Below are positions 1 through 10,578 of a DNA stretch of 64,000 nucleotides, one piece after another. The notes beneath the pieces were generated by a model. The model did not search any database and had not been told where the DNA came from. It saw nothing but the letters and a program-made list of their open reading frames with translations. Location: NCBI RefSeq assembly GCF_029227915.1, contig NC_079875.1, positions 25,490,001 through 25,554,000 on the forward strand, read 5' to 3'. Positions within the stretch are counted from its first letter, which is position 1, and every line of letters begins with the position of its first letter. The DNA comes from Hydractinia symbiolongicarpus (taxonomy: Eukaryota > Cnidaria > Hydrozoa > Anthoathecata > Hydractiniidae). Position numbers and translations under genes: made by a program.

Positions 1-66
1 TGTAGGAGGTCAGCTCTTATTCCACCACGCTTTCCTGACTTAAATCCTATTGAGAATTTTTTTTAT
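1..66 (+). pseudogene. Tc1/mariner transposase C-terminal fragment
   Basis: Frame 1 reads through a peptide ending FPDLNPIENFF. This matches the (S/C)PDLNPIEN block of Tc1/mariner DDE transposases, where the Asp and the Glu lie in the last catalytic region. The window begins inside the gene and the reading runs into T-rich repeat sequence after about 22 codons, so only the tail is visible. The family call rests on this one motif. It should extend upstream, outside the window. Confidence 0.6.
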
Positions 67-69
67 TTG

Positions 70-332
70 ACAGTGCAGTCAAACCCCCTTGCTGACATAA
101 GTTTTTTTTTTTTTTTTGTTTTTTTGTTTTTTTTGTTTTTGACTAGGGTAATAAGTCGAGTCGTCACTCTCCAAAGATAGGACCTGGTACAGTCAAACCC
201 GCTTGCTGGCGTAATTTTTATTTTGACTGAGGTACTGGGGTAATAAGTGGAGTCGTCACTCTCCAAAGACAAGACCACAAAAAAAAATAAAGAAATAAGA
301 ATAGTCAAACCCACTTGCTGACATAAACCGGA
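70..332. repeat. Tandem repeat, about 115 bp unit, 2-3 copies
   Basis: The phrase agtcaaaccc(n)cttgctg recurs near 77, 191 and 304, and gagtcgtcactctccaaaga recurs near 158 and 251. The units are separated by T-runs and A-runs. The array starts directly after the transposase fragment and may be its subterminal repeat region. Confidence 0.7.
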
Positions 333-467
333 AGTTGTGGTGTTGACTGCAATTTACCTAAGCTTTTCAAGGAAAGAATGTAAGGTTGTACACCATTTAG
401 CAAGCCTTGTTTGCAAGAGACCACTGCTCTGTCATTGCAATAAAACCACTTATCATGCACTTGGTTA

Positions 468-566
468 TAAGAAAATAAATTACAAAGAGGCGGCAAGCCA
501 CCGCAATGATGAACTCAACATGTTAGGTCTTTGGAAATAAACTAGAGGTTTACTCCTCTAGAGAAA
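468..566 (+). repeat. Dispersed repeat, copy 1, ending in a hairpin
   Basis: About 98 bp that recur in inverted orientation at 46,238-46,337 with few differences. The element ends in a short palindrome whose arms are CTAGAGG and CCTCTAG. No coding potential is shared by the copies. A small non-autonomous element, possibly a Helitron-like end, is one reading. The boundaries are estimated from where similarity stops. Confidence 0.65.
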
Positions 567-578
567 ATGCTTTTATGT

Positions 579-930
579 TTAAATTTCCTGTTTGGTAATT
601 ACAACCCTTAAGTTGTAGTGCTGGCGACAAGAGACTTCACTGTCTATGGTGATAGGTATAGAAACGGTGCTTGGGTAAGATGTGACAGGAGAACTAAGCT
701 TAGACACAAGACCTTTGTTATAGGCAAAGCACTTTAATTGCAGAACCAAAATTTTAACTGTTGCAGTTTGGTAAGTATTGCAGTAGTGACAGAAGTACGA
801 GTTGACACCTGACAATTCTTCGCTTTCCAAAAAGTTATCTATTGAAGATTGTACAGTCGATGTCAAGGGAAGTTGAAGAAATGGACTTACTTGCTCAGAG
901 GTGCTAATATTAGACTGCGATTTTGTCTTG
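579..930 (-). pseudogene. Ubiquitin-specific protease (USP) catalytic-domain exon fragment
   Basis: The minus strand is open from an in-frame stop near 933 down to 579 and has no ATG, so this is an internal exon or a relic. It contains the USP pattern of a helical segment (FLESEELSGVNSYFCHYC) with the CxxC zinc pair, followed by LVLQLKCF, the counterpart of the usual L-x-L-K-R-F strand. The family hydrolyses ubiquitin conjugates through a Cys-His-Asp triad. Neither the Cys box nor the His box is present here, so the piece cannot be catalytic. LKCF for LKRF is a further departure. A host exon or a captured exon are both possible. Confidence 0.6.
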
Positions 931-976
931 ATTTACTGAGACCAAAACTTCGTAACCCCCCAAACGTGAAGACCGA

Positions 977-1342
977 TTGCGTTCGTTGTCCGCGAGAAGC
1001 TTTCAATGTGGGATGGAGCAAGACAAAAGTGTTACCACTCAAGATGAATGTAGTTATGATGATGCAAATAAAACACCTAAGAAAGTAACATACAACACAA
1101 TTATGGAGGCTGCATTTATTTTTGGGGAACGTACAACAGAGATCATATACCAAGATCAAAAACAGTATAGATGGCGAGAAAGGACAGATATTGCATTTTT
1201 AATGATGAAGTATTACGAAGTGTTGCGTCATGGAATCCTGATGAATATGAAGGAGGAATCACAAAATTCTTCCGCATACGAAGGAAGGTTTAAAGAAGGC
1301 ATGGCCTTTTTAGAGAACAAAAACTTTCCTCATTTCTTATAA
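977..1342 (+). CDS. Hypothetical ORF, 121 codons
   Basis: An open frame of 121 codons, mixed charged composition, no recognised motif, no signal peptide and no membrane segment. It may be an exon remnant. It overlaps other open frames on both strands, so coding status is doubtful. Confidence 0.2.
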   Translation: MRSLSARSFQCGMEQDKSVTTQDECSYDDANKTPKKVTYNTIMEAAFIFGERTTEIIYQDQKQYRWRERTDIAFLMMKYYEVLRHGILMNMKEESQNSSAYEGRFKEGMAFLENKNFPHFL

Positions 1343-2252
1343 GGAACAGTGGCTTGGGAGAGGGACCTACTATATCATTCAAAACAGCAAAATCATCTAC
1401 ATTTCCAACTCATTTAGAACATCACAAGGTTGATTTATTACAAAAATACAAAACGAAAGTTTACTGTAAAATAGTAATAAGTAAGATATTTTGAATTATG
1501 TTGAAAATCAAATAAAATTAAAACCACCATACACCAACCCACCTATGAGTAGTATGAAATACTTAACTTCAGTAACTGTTAAAGACAATAAAATGGAGAA
1601 AATATCAACATAAGCTTTCAAGAGCGGGAAAGTTTCAATGTCTTATGTGCCCTTAACAATGTTGTATCAGATCTACAAGGCATTGAAGAATTGTCATTCT
1701 GCTCTGACATTCTTTTTCATGTTCGCTCTTAAAAGCTAGAACGTTAGAAACGGATTTTGTGAATGCAATGTTTCAGGAAACAGGTCTTATCAGGTGGTTA
1801 TGATCATCAGTTAGTCAAAAAGTAGCAGATTACAAAGCATATGAATAGCATGATGTTGATTTAAGTGACTGGTTCAAAAACCACAGTAACGAAAACTACA
1901 CTCATTTGCTTTCAGAAATTTAAGTGTAAGCAAAAGCAAGAAAGTGTTTATCTGTTTTTAGGAAAGTTTTTTTTATTATAAACAACTGCAATAAGCCTCC
2001 AAAGAAGGCATTTGCCCTTAACAGATGGATTTGAATTGCTAAAAAGTTATTCCAAAGCAATCAATCTTAAAATAGGAAGTCTGAAAATAAAGACTGCACC
2101 TAAAGAAAATAAGCAGGCTAATTATTAGTAAGTATTATTAAACTTTAATGAAAGAAAGACTATGTAACAATTTGGGGATTTCAGAGTTTTGTCAGAAACA
2201 TTTCCCCAACTTGGCCGAGATATGTCTTGGAAATAATCAACAAACTCTTTAA
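1343..2252. other. No gene seen
   Basis: AT-rich with stops in all frames. It may contain eroded upstream parts of the Penelope-like sequence that follows, but I cannot support a coding segment. Confidence 0.5.
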
Positions 2253-2775
2253 ATGCAACCAACTTATCCATTTGAATTGAATAGGCAAGATAAAGAATTG
2301 CAAAGCAATATTAAAAGAGCATTAGAGGGTTCACAGTGCAGAGGTATGCTACCTTGTTGGTCTACTTTCCAAGTTAATAGACAAAAATCAGGTGGGCCTT
2401 TACAGAGACGACAGACTTGCTTTTACATACAATCCGAATGGTCCATAGCTTGAAAAGCTTAAAAAAGAAATTAAAACATTTAATCAGAGGGTCTTGATAT
2501 TACCATTCTAACCTTACGACAACAGATTTTCTGAGCGTTACGTTTGACATGCCTACTGGTATATTATACCCATTTAGGAAACCAAATAATAAACATATAC
2601 ATAAATGCTAAATCAAACAATCCTCCAACGATCATAAATCAACTGCTAAGGATGATTAACGAAAAAATTTAAGAGTTTAGTTAGGCAAAAAGCATTTACG
2701 AAAACGCACTGTCATCCAGCGGTTTCGACCTTATACGAGCCAGTTAAAGAGAACACGCATTTCTATCAATCCATG
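2253..2775 (+). pseudogene. Penelope-like reverse transcriptase fragment A
   Basis: Near 2392-2412 one frame reads VGLYRDD, the reverse transcriptase catalytic box, followed by a stretch resembling the thumb side of the same family: an NPNGP turn, a Lys-rich helix, then a DFLSVTFDMPTG block at 2524-2560. Several stops and frame changes interrupt it. I recognise the YRDDGLA...NGP...FLDVTFD...G pattern from metazoan Penelope-like elements that often carry a GIY-YIG nuclease. No GIY-YIG is visible here. The family name is from memory of the pattern. Confidence 0.5.
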
Positions 2776-2791
2776 AAGGAAAACTAACACA

Positions 2792-3160
2792 TTGAATCGA
2801 TTAGACTTGCGTTCAGAGACGCACAAAAATATTACCAACAAATATAAAAAGGTTATTTTTCACGCTAGGAAGTCATTTTTGTTTAACAATGGGCAAGCAT
2901 TGATAAAAAGTGGGTTTTTTGACGTAACTACACGTGCGTATGACGGAGCGGAAGTATGCGAGCTCGTCGGAATTTTTTTACTCTACCAGATCTCACGATA
3001 TTACAACAATAATGATATTGGAATTTATAGGGATAACGGTTTGGTCGTTTGGTTGTGGACCACAATCTAAAAAAGTCAAGAAACTCATACAAAGCATATT
3101 TAAAAATCATGGTTTAGAAATCGAAAAAGGAAGTTTGTCAAAGATAATCTAATTAAAAAA
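2792..3160 (+). pseudogene. Penelope-like reverse transcriptase fragment B
   Basis: The frame from 2792 contains a palm segment with YDGAEVCELVGIFLL followed by IGIYRDNGL near 3018-3044. It should be the YRDD catalytic box, but the second Asp is Asn. After a frame change near 3065 a KKVKKLIQSIF helix follows. The piece covers the region upstream of and across the catalytic box, whereas fragment A covers the box and downstream. They overlap in family position, so they are two different insertions lying head to tail. Inactive. Confidence 0.55.
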
Positions 3161-3442
3161 ATGCCGGCACGAGAACAAATTTCTCTTAAACAATTGGAAA
3201 AGTAACGATTAGTGTTTAGGGATTTATATAGAAAATTATTGACAATGTAGTTGTATGCTTGATGGTCGTGAAATACGTGAAACTTATAGTTGCATGCGTA
3301 GTTGTTGTGTTTTTTCAAGCTAACCGAAAGTCATATCACTCTTTTTTGTTTATATGAACAACCACCTACGATATAAAGCTCCTGTGTTTACGCCAGTCGA
3401 GCACTCTACTCGTATCAACAAAAGCTAATAAGAAACAAAGAG

Positions 3443-3774
3443 GAGAATAGAAGTAACTACATCGCAATGTAGATCTAACTAGCCTTTTAAGACAAAGATG
3501 TTAATGAAAAAAAAGGAGGTTTTCTTCAAAGAATAAGAAGCAACTGGAGAATTTCTGTATTCTTCCCTTTACAGGGATGATCAAAAAGCTAATGGTTTTC
3601 GGCTGTACTGAAACGAACACCTATGAATGTGGAAACATGAGGATTGGTGAAATTCACTCATGCTTGGGATCTGGTGCAGGCTCTTGAGTAAGCTTCCCCT
3701 GCCTCCTGCAAGACACCAGCCGCATTCATTGGGACCATCTCTAAAACCAATAATTTTTGTTAAACGTTGGAAAG
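3443..3774 (+). repeat. Structured 0.33 kb dispersed repeat, copy 1
   Basis: About 330 bp that recur in the same orientation at 63,291-63,622 with scattered substitutions and few indels. A stem is conserved: CTGGTGCAGG near 3671-3680 can pair with CCTGC...CACCAG near 3705-3720, and in copy 2 the stem pairs again with a G-U in place of one pair. There is no shared ORF. It might be a non-autonomous element or a structured RNA gene family. I checked it against U1, U2, U3, U4, U5 and U6 hallmarks from memory and it did not fit. Confidence 0.75.
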
Positions 3775-4234
3775 AGAAGAGTCAATAACCACAAATCGTA
3801 TCGTTGTTGCTTTTACCTACTGACACAGAGCCCAGAGCTAAGAAAGGTAGACTAGGAATCCAGCCGTTAGAAATGTTGTGACAAACAATAAAAAGCAGCA
3901 AACCTGGAAACAGAAAAACCTTCTGACTTTAGACATGAACACTTGAGAAATCGTATCGTGACGCTTGGGCGGCCCAAGAAACCACCCCTTTAGAAAAGTA
4001 GACTTAAACCCAGCGGCGGCAAATCAGAAGATCATTACTTCACCACCAGTCAACTTTTATGCTTCGAAATCTGCCACGCTCCATTCTTTAGAATAAGACT
4101 ATACATTTAAGAACGTCCCTAAACCGAACAGGGAAACTGTCTGTTGTTGTAGTGTTTCCTAAGGTCTTGAATCTCTGGCCAACAAAGAAGAATCTTCACA
4201 CTGGGAAACGAATAACAGGAGAAAATCTTTCTGC
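3775..4234. other. No gene seen
   Basis: Mixed-composition sequence between the structured repeat and the truncated SINE. No ORF with recognisable content. Confidence 0.5.
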
Positions 4235-4518
4235 GGTTTGATTCTTATTGATGGCGATTCAACATGGGCGAGTGATTGTTACTATAGCCCTGGGCTAACC
4301 CAAGCCATGTGAGGAAAATTGGGGAGATGGCACACATGTTGGCCGTTGGATGTTACCGGGAATTGTCTACCAGAGCGGGGACCCCAATTGGGCCCGCGTA
4401 GCTCAAAATTATCATTAAATACTTCTAGACTCCCCATCTAAGCCCCTTCTTAAAATGATATAACCCCTTGATATTTGTGAGGCTAGTCATGTAAAATATG
4501 CACATCTATTTATCTATA
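4235..4518 (+). repeat. tRNA-derived SINE, 5'-truncated copy
   Basis: Begins within the RNA polymerase III B box (ggtttgattc) and continues through the same body as the full copy at 7505-7850, including the shared gattcaacatgggcgagtg segment and the tail motif cacatctatttatcta. The A-box half of the tRNA-like head is missing, which is the usual result of incomplete reverse transcription. Confidence 0.85.
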
Positions 4519-5028
4519 GCACATGTGATAGAAAGAATGACTGGTTCTAAATAATACTGAATACCGAATAGGCCAAACAATTATTTACAGATGATAACCT
4601 AAAGGTTACTTCCTTTGTCAAATTTACCTTTAAAATTGACGAAAACTCTTTTCCTAAAACAATGAAACGCGTTTGATCTACGGTTGAATTTGGTTCTTGG
4701 TTTTAATGAAGACATTGCATTGTTTTGTAAAAAAAGAAAACATTGCCGTGCCAATTTTGTTAGTACTTCTAAAGGAATAACATGCCACGTGCGTTCAAAA
4801 CAACAATAAAATATGCTAGCAGCAGCAGTACTTTTGTGGGACTTTTGTGCAATATATTATGAAAGGTATAAATTATTTCTTGTACTGTGGTGCTTCTTTT
4901 TTCTTAGTAGGCCTTAGTGTTTTTTTTGAAATACAGGTGAGGATAATAGAACTTAAATCTACTAAAGCATTTACTGATCTCAACTAAGTCCGACCATGTT
5001 TACGGCCACATCACATTTTATTATAATC
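4519..5028. other. No gene seen
   Basis: AT-rich spacer with a short agcagcagc run near 4817. Nothing supportable. Confidence 0.4.
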
Positions 5029-6792
5029 AGATGGGTGTTGCATTATTTGCCAGAAAGACACTCAGGAAGAACTGCGCCTTTGTGTGCCTGGAATTTCAAC
5101 ACTTAAGAAATATGCCGGAGTGCTTAGGAATGACCGAATAAAAGCAGCTTTAAAAAAGCAAAACCATGGAGTAAAAGTACACCCAAGCTGCCAAAATAAT
5201 CTAGGCAATTCTTTTCGGAAACGCAACAATGACAACTTGGCTGAGAAACGAGCAGCTATAAGTAAAGCTCCTACTGGAAAAAACAGTGCTACTTTTGTGG
5301 CAAGGAGTGTCATGCTGACGATAAGCATCCTGTCAGAAAGCAATTTTACAACGTGACATTTGTGCACTACCGCGATACAGCACGTAACTTATGTTAGGCG
5401 CGTGACGATGAATGGTTGGAGAAAGTGAGAAGCTGAGTTGTAAATTGTATTGATTTGGTTCAAATGGATGCACTACACGACAAAATGAAAGAACTAAGAA
5501 AACTCTGAGGATGTTTACACTCGGAGATAATTTAAAGAAATGCTCAAAGAAAAATACGGAGACGCGTTGTTTTTCGCTGAGGTTCAGGGCAGATCTGACA
5601 TCGTCTTATTCAGAAATATTTGTAATCTTCTGATAAATGATAAATAGTAACAAGATAGGGACCAGGACACGGAGGAAGAAGCTAAACGGGTCATTAAGCA
5701 ACCAGCTAAACTTATACTTGGTGAATTGAAATCAACCGTCTTTAATACCAGGGAATATCCGTCACACGAAATGATTAAAGACGTTGAATTTGAAAAAACA
5801 TGGGTACCTAGCTACCTCCGCTTATTGGTTGAAAGACTTATGAAAACCGACCTCAAAAAAGCTAATATCGGCCAAGCTATTGTCAGTGCTGCTAGACGGC
5901 GATCTTGCAATTCACTAATCATGTTTGGCCCGGGCGTGGATTCATAAAAAGTCTTTGGATCAAGATGGCTTCTAACTGGAATGAGTCGCCTCAGATTTTC
6001 AGTAAGCTACGACAAAGTAACTGTAATGCCAGAAAATGCATCAGCTAGATTAAAGCCAATAACGAGAGAAAAAATCAAATGAGCAAAAGATACAACTTCA
6101 AACTCTGGTATACCAATATTACCGTAATACCCCCTGGAGGAAACTGGATTGTCGTTGGTAAAGCTTAAACCCATCATCTAGCTCGACATGGTCAAGGTTC
6201 TCCTGGTATGCGTCATAGGAAGTACATCAAAATGGTGTCAACAGCAAACTCTGTACCACCTGAAAACCTGCCACCTACTGAACGAGCAACCTTTTTCATG
6301 CACTCGAGCCATTTCATTTGCAGGTAACAAAATAAACTATATTTTGCGATTAATAACTATAGCTCAGTTCGTAGATTGGTATCACTTTTGCTTAATTGAA
6401 TAAGTATTTTGATTTGTCTTTCTTTTTAGGTTGGACAGTGGAAGCACTTGAATCTTCGATGTTTAAACCCAACAAAATGGGGCTGGAGAGTAGTTGAAAA
6501 TTCGATGGAGCCAATCAAGACTGATTTGGAGGCCACACCAGAATGGGTTTTGAAAGTTATTCAATGCAATTCCAAGACCACTTCTCGTCGTTCTTGCAGT
6601 TCTCAGTTGTGCTCCTGTCGTCGAAATAGACTGTCTTGTGTTGCTGCATACGGAGGGTGTCATGGCAAAAGTTGTGAAAATGCAGAAGCTCCTCCACCAG
6701 ATACCGATGACAAGATCGAGGAACATTTGATAACGGATTCCAACTACATAAATATTTTTGAGATTATAGATATTTTAATGTCACCCCTCTAA
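5029..6792 (+). pseudogene. Broken multi-exon gene with cysteine-rich (CXC-like) C-terminus; orphan transposon-type family
   Basis: Four stretches lie in order. 5029-5356 starts with a CCIIC zinc-type motif and a basic helix-rich segment. 5540-5947 holds a YGDALFFAEVQGRSD segment and, near its end, IGQAIVSAARRRS. 6180-6321 is short, ending LPPTERATFF-like. 6431-6792 carries WKHL...P..WGW, then eight closely spaced cysteines (CSSQLCSCRRNRLSC...CHGKSCEN). A GT-AG intron at about 6322-6430 joins the last two. Stops and frame changes separate the others. I recognise this combination as a recurrent family in cnidarian and fish gene sets but cannot name its activity. The cysteine tail resembles a CXC metal-binding module. 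The multi-exon layout with a retained intron argues against a processed retrocopy. Confidence 0.5.
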
Positions 6793-7504
6793 AAGTGAAA
6801 GGAGAACATTTTGAACACATTTTTAAACATGCCAATTTGCGATGAAAATTTCTGCAGTCATGAAGGTCTATTTTTTTAACAAAAATTAAAAAAAAATCCA
6901 AACTTTCAAGAAAATTTCTCCGGTTTCCCTGATTTCTGAAACTGGTGTCCCTGAAAATAATTTGAAAATAATTTTGAAAATATTATCTAACATTCTTTAA
7001 TTCCTACCAACCCAAATTTTATTTCAAATAGCTATTCAATGTCATTTAGTGTCAGAAGTTTAACACTTTTTTTTGTAAAAATTCATTTTCTAAGGTAAAT
7101 TTTGCAAAAAAGTACCCTTCAGGTTATCATCTGTAAAATATTTGCCCCAAGAGACTCATCGTGAGGCTTTTAGTATGTTAATGTACAAAAAATTTCAGTT
7201 CTAACTGTACCAAATAAGCTAGTCCGTAAATTTTTGCTAGGTCCAATTTTAATTCAGCGAGACTATAGCAAGACATTATTGGCCCAATACTTTAGCAAAC
7301 GTTTTGCTACACGATTATGTCTATTGCCAACAATTTTATGAAGCTAACAGAAGCGCCAGCAATACTAATAGTCTCAAAGAGGGGGTTACATTTATCGTAA
7401 GTGTATGGACTTCTTGTCTTTAATTTTCATGTTGGAGTATTCAGCCCATTCATAGAATCTGTTGCGGCGTCCTTATGGTTTAGAGACATCTGCAACAGCT
7501 TTAT
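6793..7504. other. No gene seen
   Basis: AT-rich sequence between the pseudogene and the SINE, with no open frame of interest. Confidence 0.5.
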
Positions 7505-7850
7505 GGCGCCGTAGATTAGTGGTTATAGCTCTCGTACTCTATGCGGGAGACCCGGGTTCGATTCCTCTTGACGGCGATTCAACATGGGCGAGTGAATGTT
7601 ACCATAGCCCCGGGGTAGCCCAAGCCATGTGAGGGAAATTGGGGAGATGGCTCCATGTGTGGGCCGTTGGATGTTGCCGGGAGTTGTCTAGTAGAGTGCG
7701 GGCCCTAATTGGGTCTGCGTAGCTCAAAACGAGCATTAAATACTCTAGGACTCTCCATCTAAGCCATGGCCCCTCCTGGAAATACTAGAGAGGATTTATT
7801 CCTCGATATTAGTGAGACTAGCCATGTAAAATATTCACATCTACCTATCT
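7505..7850 (+). repeat. tRNA-derived SINE, full-length copy
   Basis: The head is tRNA-like: an A box at tagattagtggttatagc (7513-7530), an acceptor-like start GGCGCCGTAG and a perfect B box GGTTCGATTCC at 7555-7565, spaced as in a tRNA gene. A 280 bp body follows that is shared with the copy at 4235-4518, ending cacatctacctatcta. The head is transcribed by RNA polymerase III, and mobility depends on a partner LINE that I cannot identify from the tail. It is not a working tRNA gene because the 3' acceptor side does not pair back and the sequence continues into the body. Confidence 0.9.
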
Positions 7851-8245
7851 AGCTCGACTTTACCGTTTATCAGCAAAATATTTGAAGTTTCTGTGTCTAA
7901 TATTTTTATCAACATCATTGATGAGGAACAGAAATATTAGTGGTCCCAAGACACCTACGTGTGGTACACCAGAGAGTACAAGAACTGGTGCTGATCTGCT
8001 GTTTTGTCTTGTGTTCATTTTGTGTTCATTTAAACACTAGTATTTAGTCCCGTGGAAAAATCCACTATAGATGCCGCATAAAAAAACAGCGAAATAGTGA
8101 GCGAAATTAATCATAAAATTCTTTTTTTTTTTTCGTCAAAACATTTTGTTGTTAATTCCATTCAAGCTGGAATAAATAAAACCAATATGTTTCAATAACA
8201 TTAGACGTGCTTAAGGGAATAATAAAAATTAATTGCCTGTGACTT
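7851..8245. other. No gene seen
   Basis: AT-rich spacer, with a run of T near 8128. No supportable feature. Confidence 0.4.
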
Positions 8246-8455
8246 TTGTGTAATAAAGTTTACATCATTACAAAGCCCAGAGGCAGACCGAGAAAGACTT
8301 GGCAGGAGGTTATAAGGACAGACTTGATAGAGAGGAAGTTGAGTTTAGATCTAACACAGTCTAGATCAGATTGGAAGAGGGTCATTAATATACCCCGTCC
8401 AACCCATGCTAGCATGGAAAACGGACTTTAAGCCGAGAATGATGATGATGAATGA
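8246..8455 (+). pseudogene. LINE 3' end: last reverse transcriptase residues and (TGA)n tail
   Basis: One frame reads a C-terminal signature RGRPRKTWQEVIRTDL...DWKRVINIPRPTHA. This is the end of many metazoan LINE ORF2 proteins, after which a stop falls near 8431. Next comes the typical 3' end with catgctagcatggaaaacgg and a tgatgatgatgaatgatgg tail. The rest of the element is absent, as expected for a 5'-truncated insertion. SINEs sharing this LINE tail are also known, so a SINE origin for the last 60 bp cannot be excluded. Confidence 0.65.
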
Positions 8456-9803
8456 TGGTGATTACACAAAGGTTTTTATGAGAACAATAAATTAATCGTG
8501 ACTTATTTAAAGCAAAAGTTTTAAATCACTTTGAAAAAGCACACAAAACACAGACTAAAATAAAAGTTTAGCAAAAGTGACATGTTACCGCGCCTGTTTC
8601 TTTAGAAAAAAACAGAACATCAGCTTTGCCTGTCACAGACACACGGAACTGGGGTATTATTATATAGATCACTCCCTATTGTTAGTTACTAGTTCTAGTG
8701 AAATAGTCAGCAATAGACAGATAGTACTTACATGGAAGGGGTCAATAGGTTAAGTTGTGGGATGGCATAAAACACATGCCTGCTCAGCCCACATCAAATA
8801 TTAGCAGCACCAACCCAATTGTTATCTGTCACACCCACGAAGCTTAGGCTGGCGGTGGGATTGATTTTGGTCTACAAAAAATCCAAATATTTTAAACCTT
8901 GATTTTCCAAATGTTATTGATCCAGACCTTATTAGGACTAGCACTAAAGATATCAATTTTCATACAATTAGTCGCACAGTGTTCTTTCTCAGCAACAAGC
9001 AGTTATTTAAAACCTTAAGAACATAGACAAAATGCAACCATTTGCATGCCAAAAATCTGCTGACACTGCTGATAGTGCAAGTAGTGCATGTTGCGAGCGC
9101 GCTTGTTCTCAAAATATTTTGTTTATGAGTGGGTACAAAGATTGTTCAAATTTGGACTCTTGAAATTAAAAAAGTTACATAACTTGTTGATTTAAGTTCA
9201 TTTGAAAAAAAAATTGTACGGGCTTACCATGGCAGTATGAAGGTGTATGTGTGTGAGAAATATTTCACTAAAAATAGTGATAATCTGTGTGTTTTATTGT
9301 GCTCTCTGGTGCTCATGGTTTATATTCTTTTTCTTCGTTTGGTAGTTGTTTTGTTTTTTTTTCTTTGATTTTATGGTAGTCATTGAATTGTGTGTTTTTT
9401 TGATTGGAATTGGAGTTGGTGTTTTTGTAGTGTAATTTAGGTAGCCGGATTTTGAGGTTCATGAGTGGTACTAGTCGCTGTGTTTGATTCGGAATTTTTC
9501 TCTTGGGAGGAGTGTAGTTCTTTTAGTTGACAGAGGTGTAGAGGGATACCTACCTGACTTACCTGGAGAGGGTTGGCCACACGTTACCTTGTCTGGTATG
9601 GGTGAGGTATATATATGTACTGTAATTGTAATTCAATTTGATTTAATTTAGATTGTATCTCCATGATGTTTTCATTGACTTATTCCAGAAGAATATGGTG
9701 AAGGGAAATGGTGGGGATGATATTTATGCATGACCCAAAATTCTCGATTTCTGTTTTTCTTTTCGGAGCATGTCCAAGCTTTGTTTTTTTTTTCTTTTTA
9801 AGG
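8456..9803. other. No gene seen
   Basis: Non-coding stretch of 1.3 kb. 9240-9480 is strikingly G+T-rich on this strand. No ORF with recognisable content. Confidence 0.5.
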
Positions 9804-10005
9804 TGTTTTTGGTGTACGAAGGTTGGGGAGTCTTCTGGAACGCCAATACTGACTTGATCGCAGTCCATGATTAAAGACTAAAATTTTAAAGAAATAAAAA
9901 TAGCTGTTTTTGGTGTACGAAGGTAGGGGAGTCTTCTGGGACGCCAGTACTGACTTGATCGCAGTCCATGAATAAAGACTAAAATTTTAAAGAAATAAAA
10001 ACAGC
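9804..10005. repeat. Tandem duplication, 101 bp unit, two copies
   Basis: Units at 9804-9904 and 9905-10,005 start gtttttggtgtacgaagg and end aaagaaataaaaa. They differ at only a handful of positions, so the duplication is recent. Confidence 0.9.
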
Positions 10006-10578
10006 AAACAACACTTTATCATTTATTTTGTCGGGGTTAAAAAGGGGGTAAAGGGAGGTGCATGTGAAATACTTTTATAACATTTGTTGCGATCCCCTGG
10101 GTATCCCACTCAAAGAGAGCATTTTGTTTTCAAATATGTCAAAATAATACCATGTGTTTAATTTGTGTGCCTTTTTCTTTTCCGCATCCATTGTTACACA
10201 TGTGTCGCGAATTTTATATTTGCTGACTAAATCATTTGGATTTGAGGAATCCAAAGCTGCCAAAATATCTCCTATTTGCTACTTTGACTGCATAGCACTT
10301 TTATGACTGCATAGCGCTTTTATGACAGCCCTTTTTTGGCAACTCTTTCCTCCCTTAAATGAAATTTTAAATCTCACAAACTTAATGCCTTTACCTTGGC
10401 AACCTCTCCGCAACCCTTTCTATATTGATTAAACACGTCAAAACGATCTTCCGCTTCTGAGACGCGCTACCAAACGATTCAATAAGCTACTTCCACACTT
10501 TACGAAAAATGGCGTGTAATAAACAGAACACTTAAAAGTTCAATTTGGAAGAAATTATGCACGCTTTGGTACAACATA
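10006..10578. other. No gene seen
   Basis: AT-rich spacer before the satellite. A short direct repeat (gactgcatagc) occurs near 10,288 and 10,305. Confidence 0.4.

Noticed and set aside
6350-6395. tRNA-like phrase tatagctcagttcgtagat
   Set aside because: No B box follows at tRNA distance, and the site lies inside a GT-AG intron of the pseudogene.
7505-7580. tRNA gene suggested by perfect A and B boxes
   Set aside because: The sequence continues into a 280 bp body shared with other copies and lacks a closing acceptor stem and terminator, so it is the head of a SINE.
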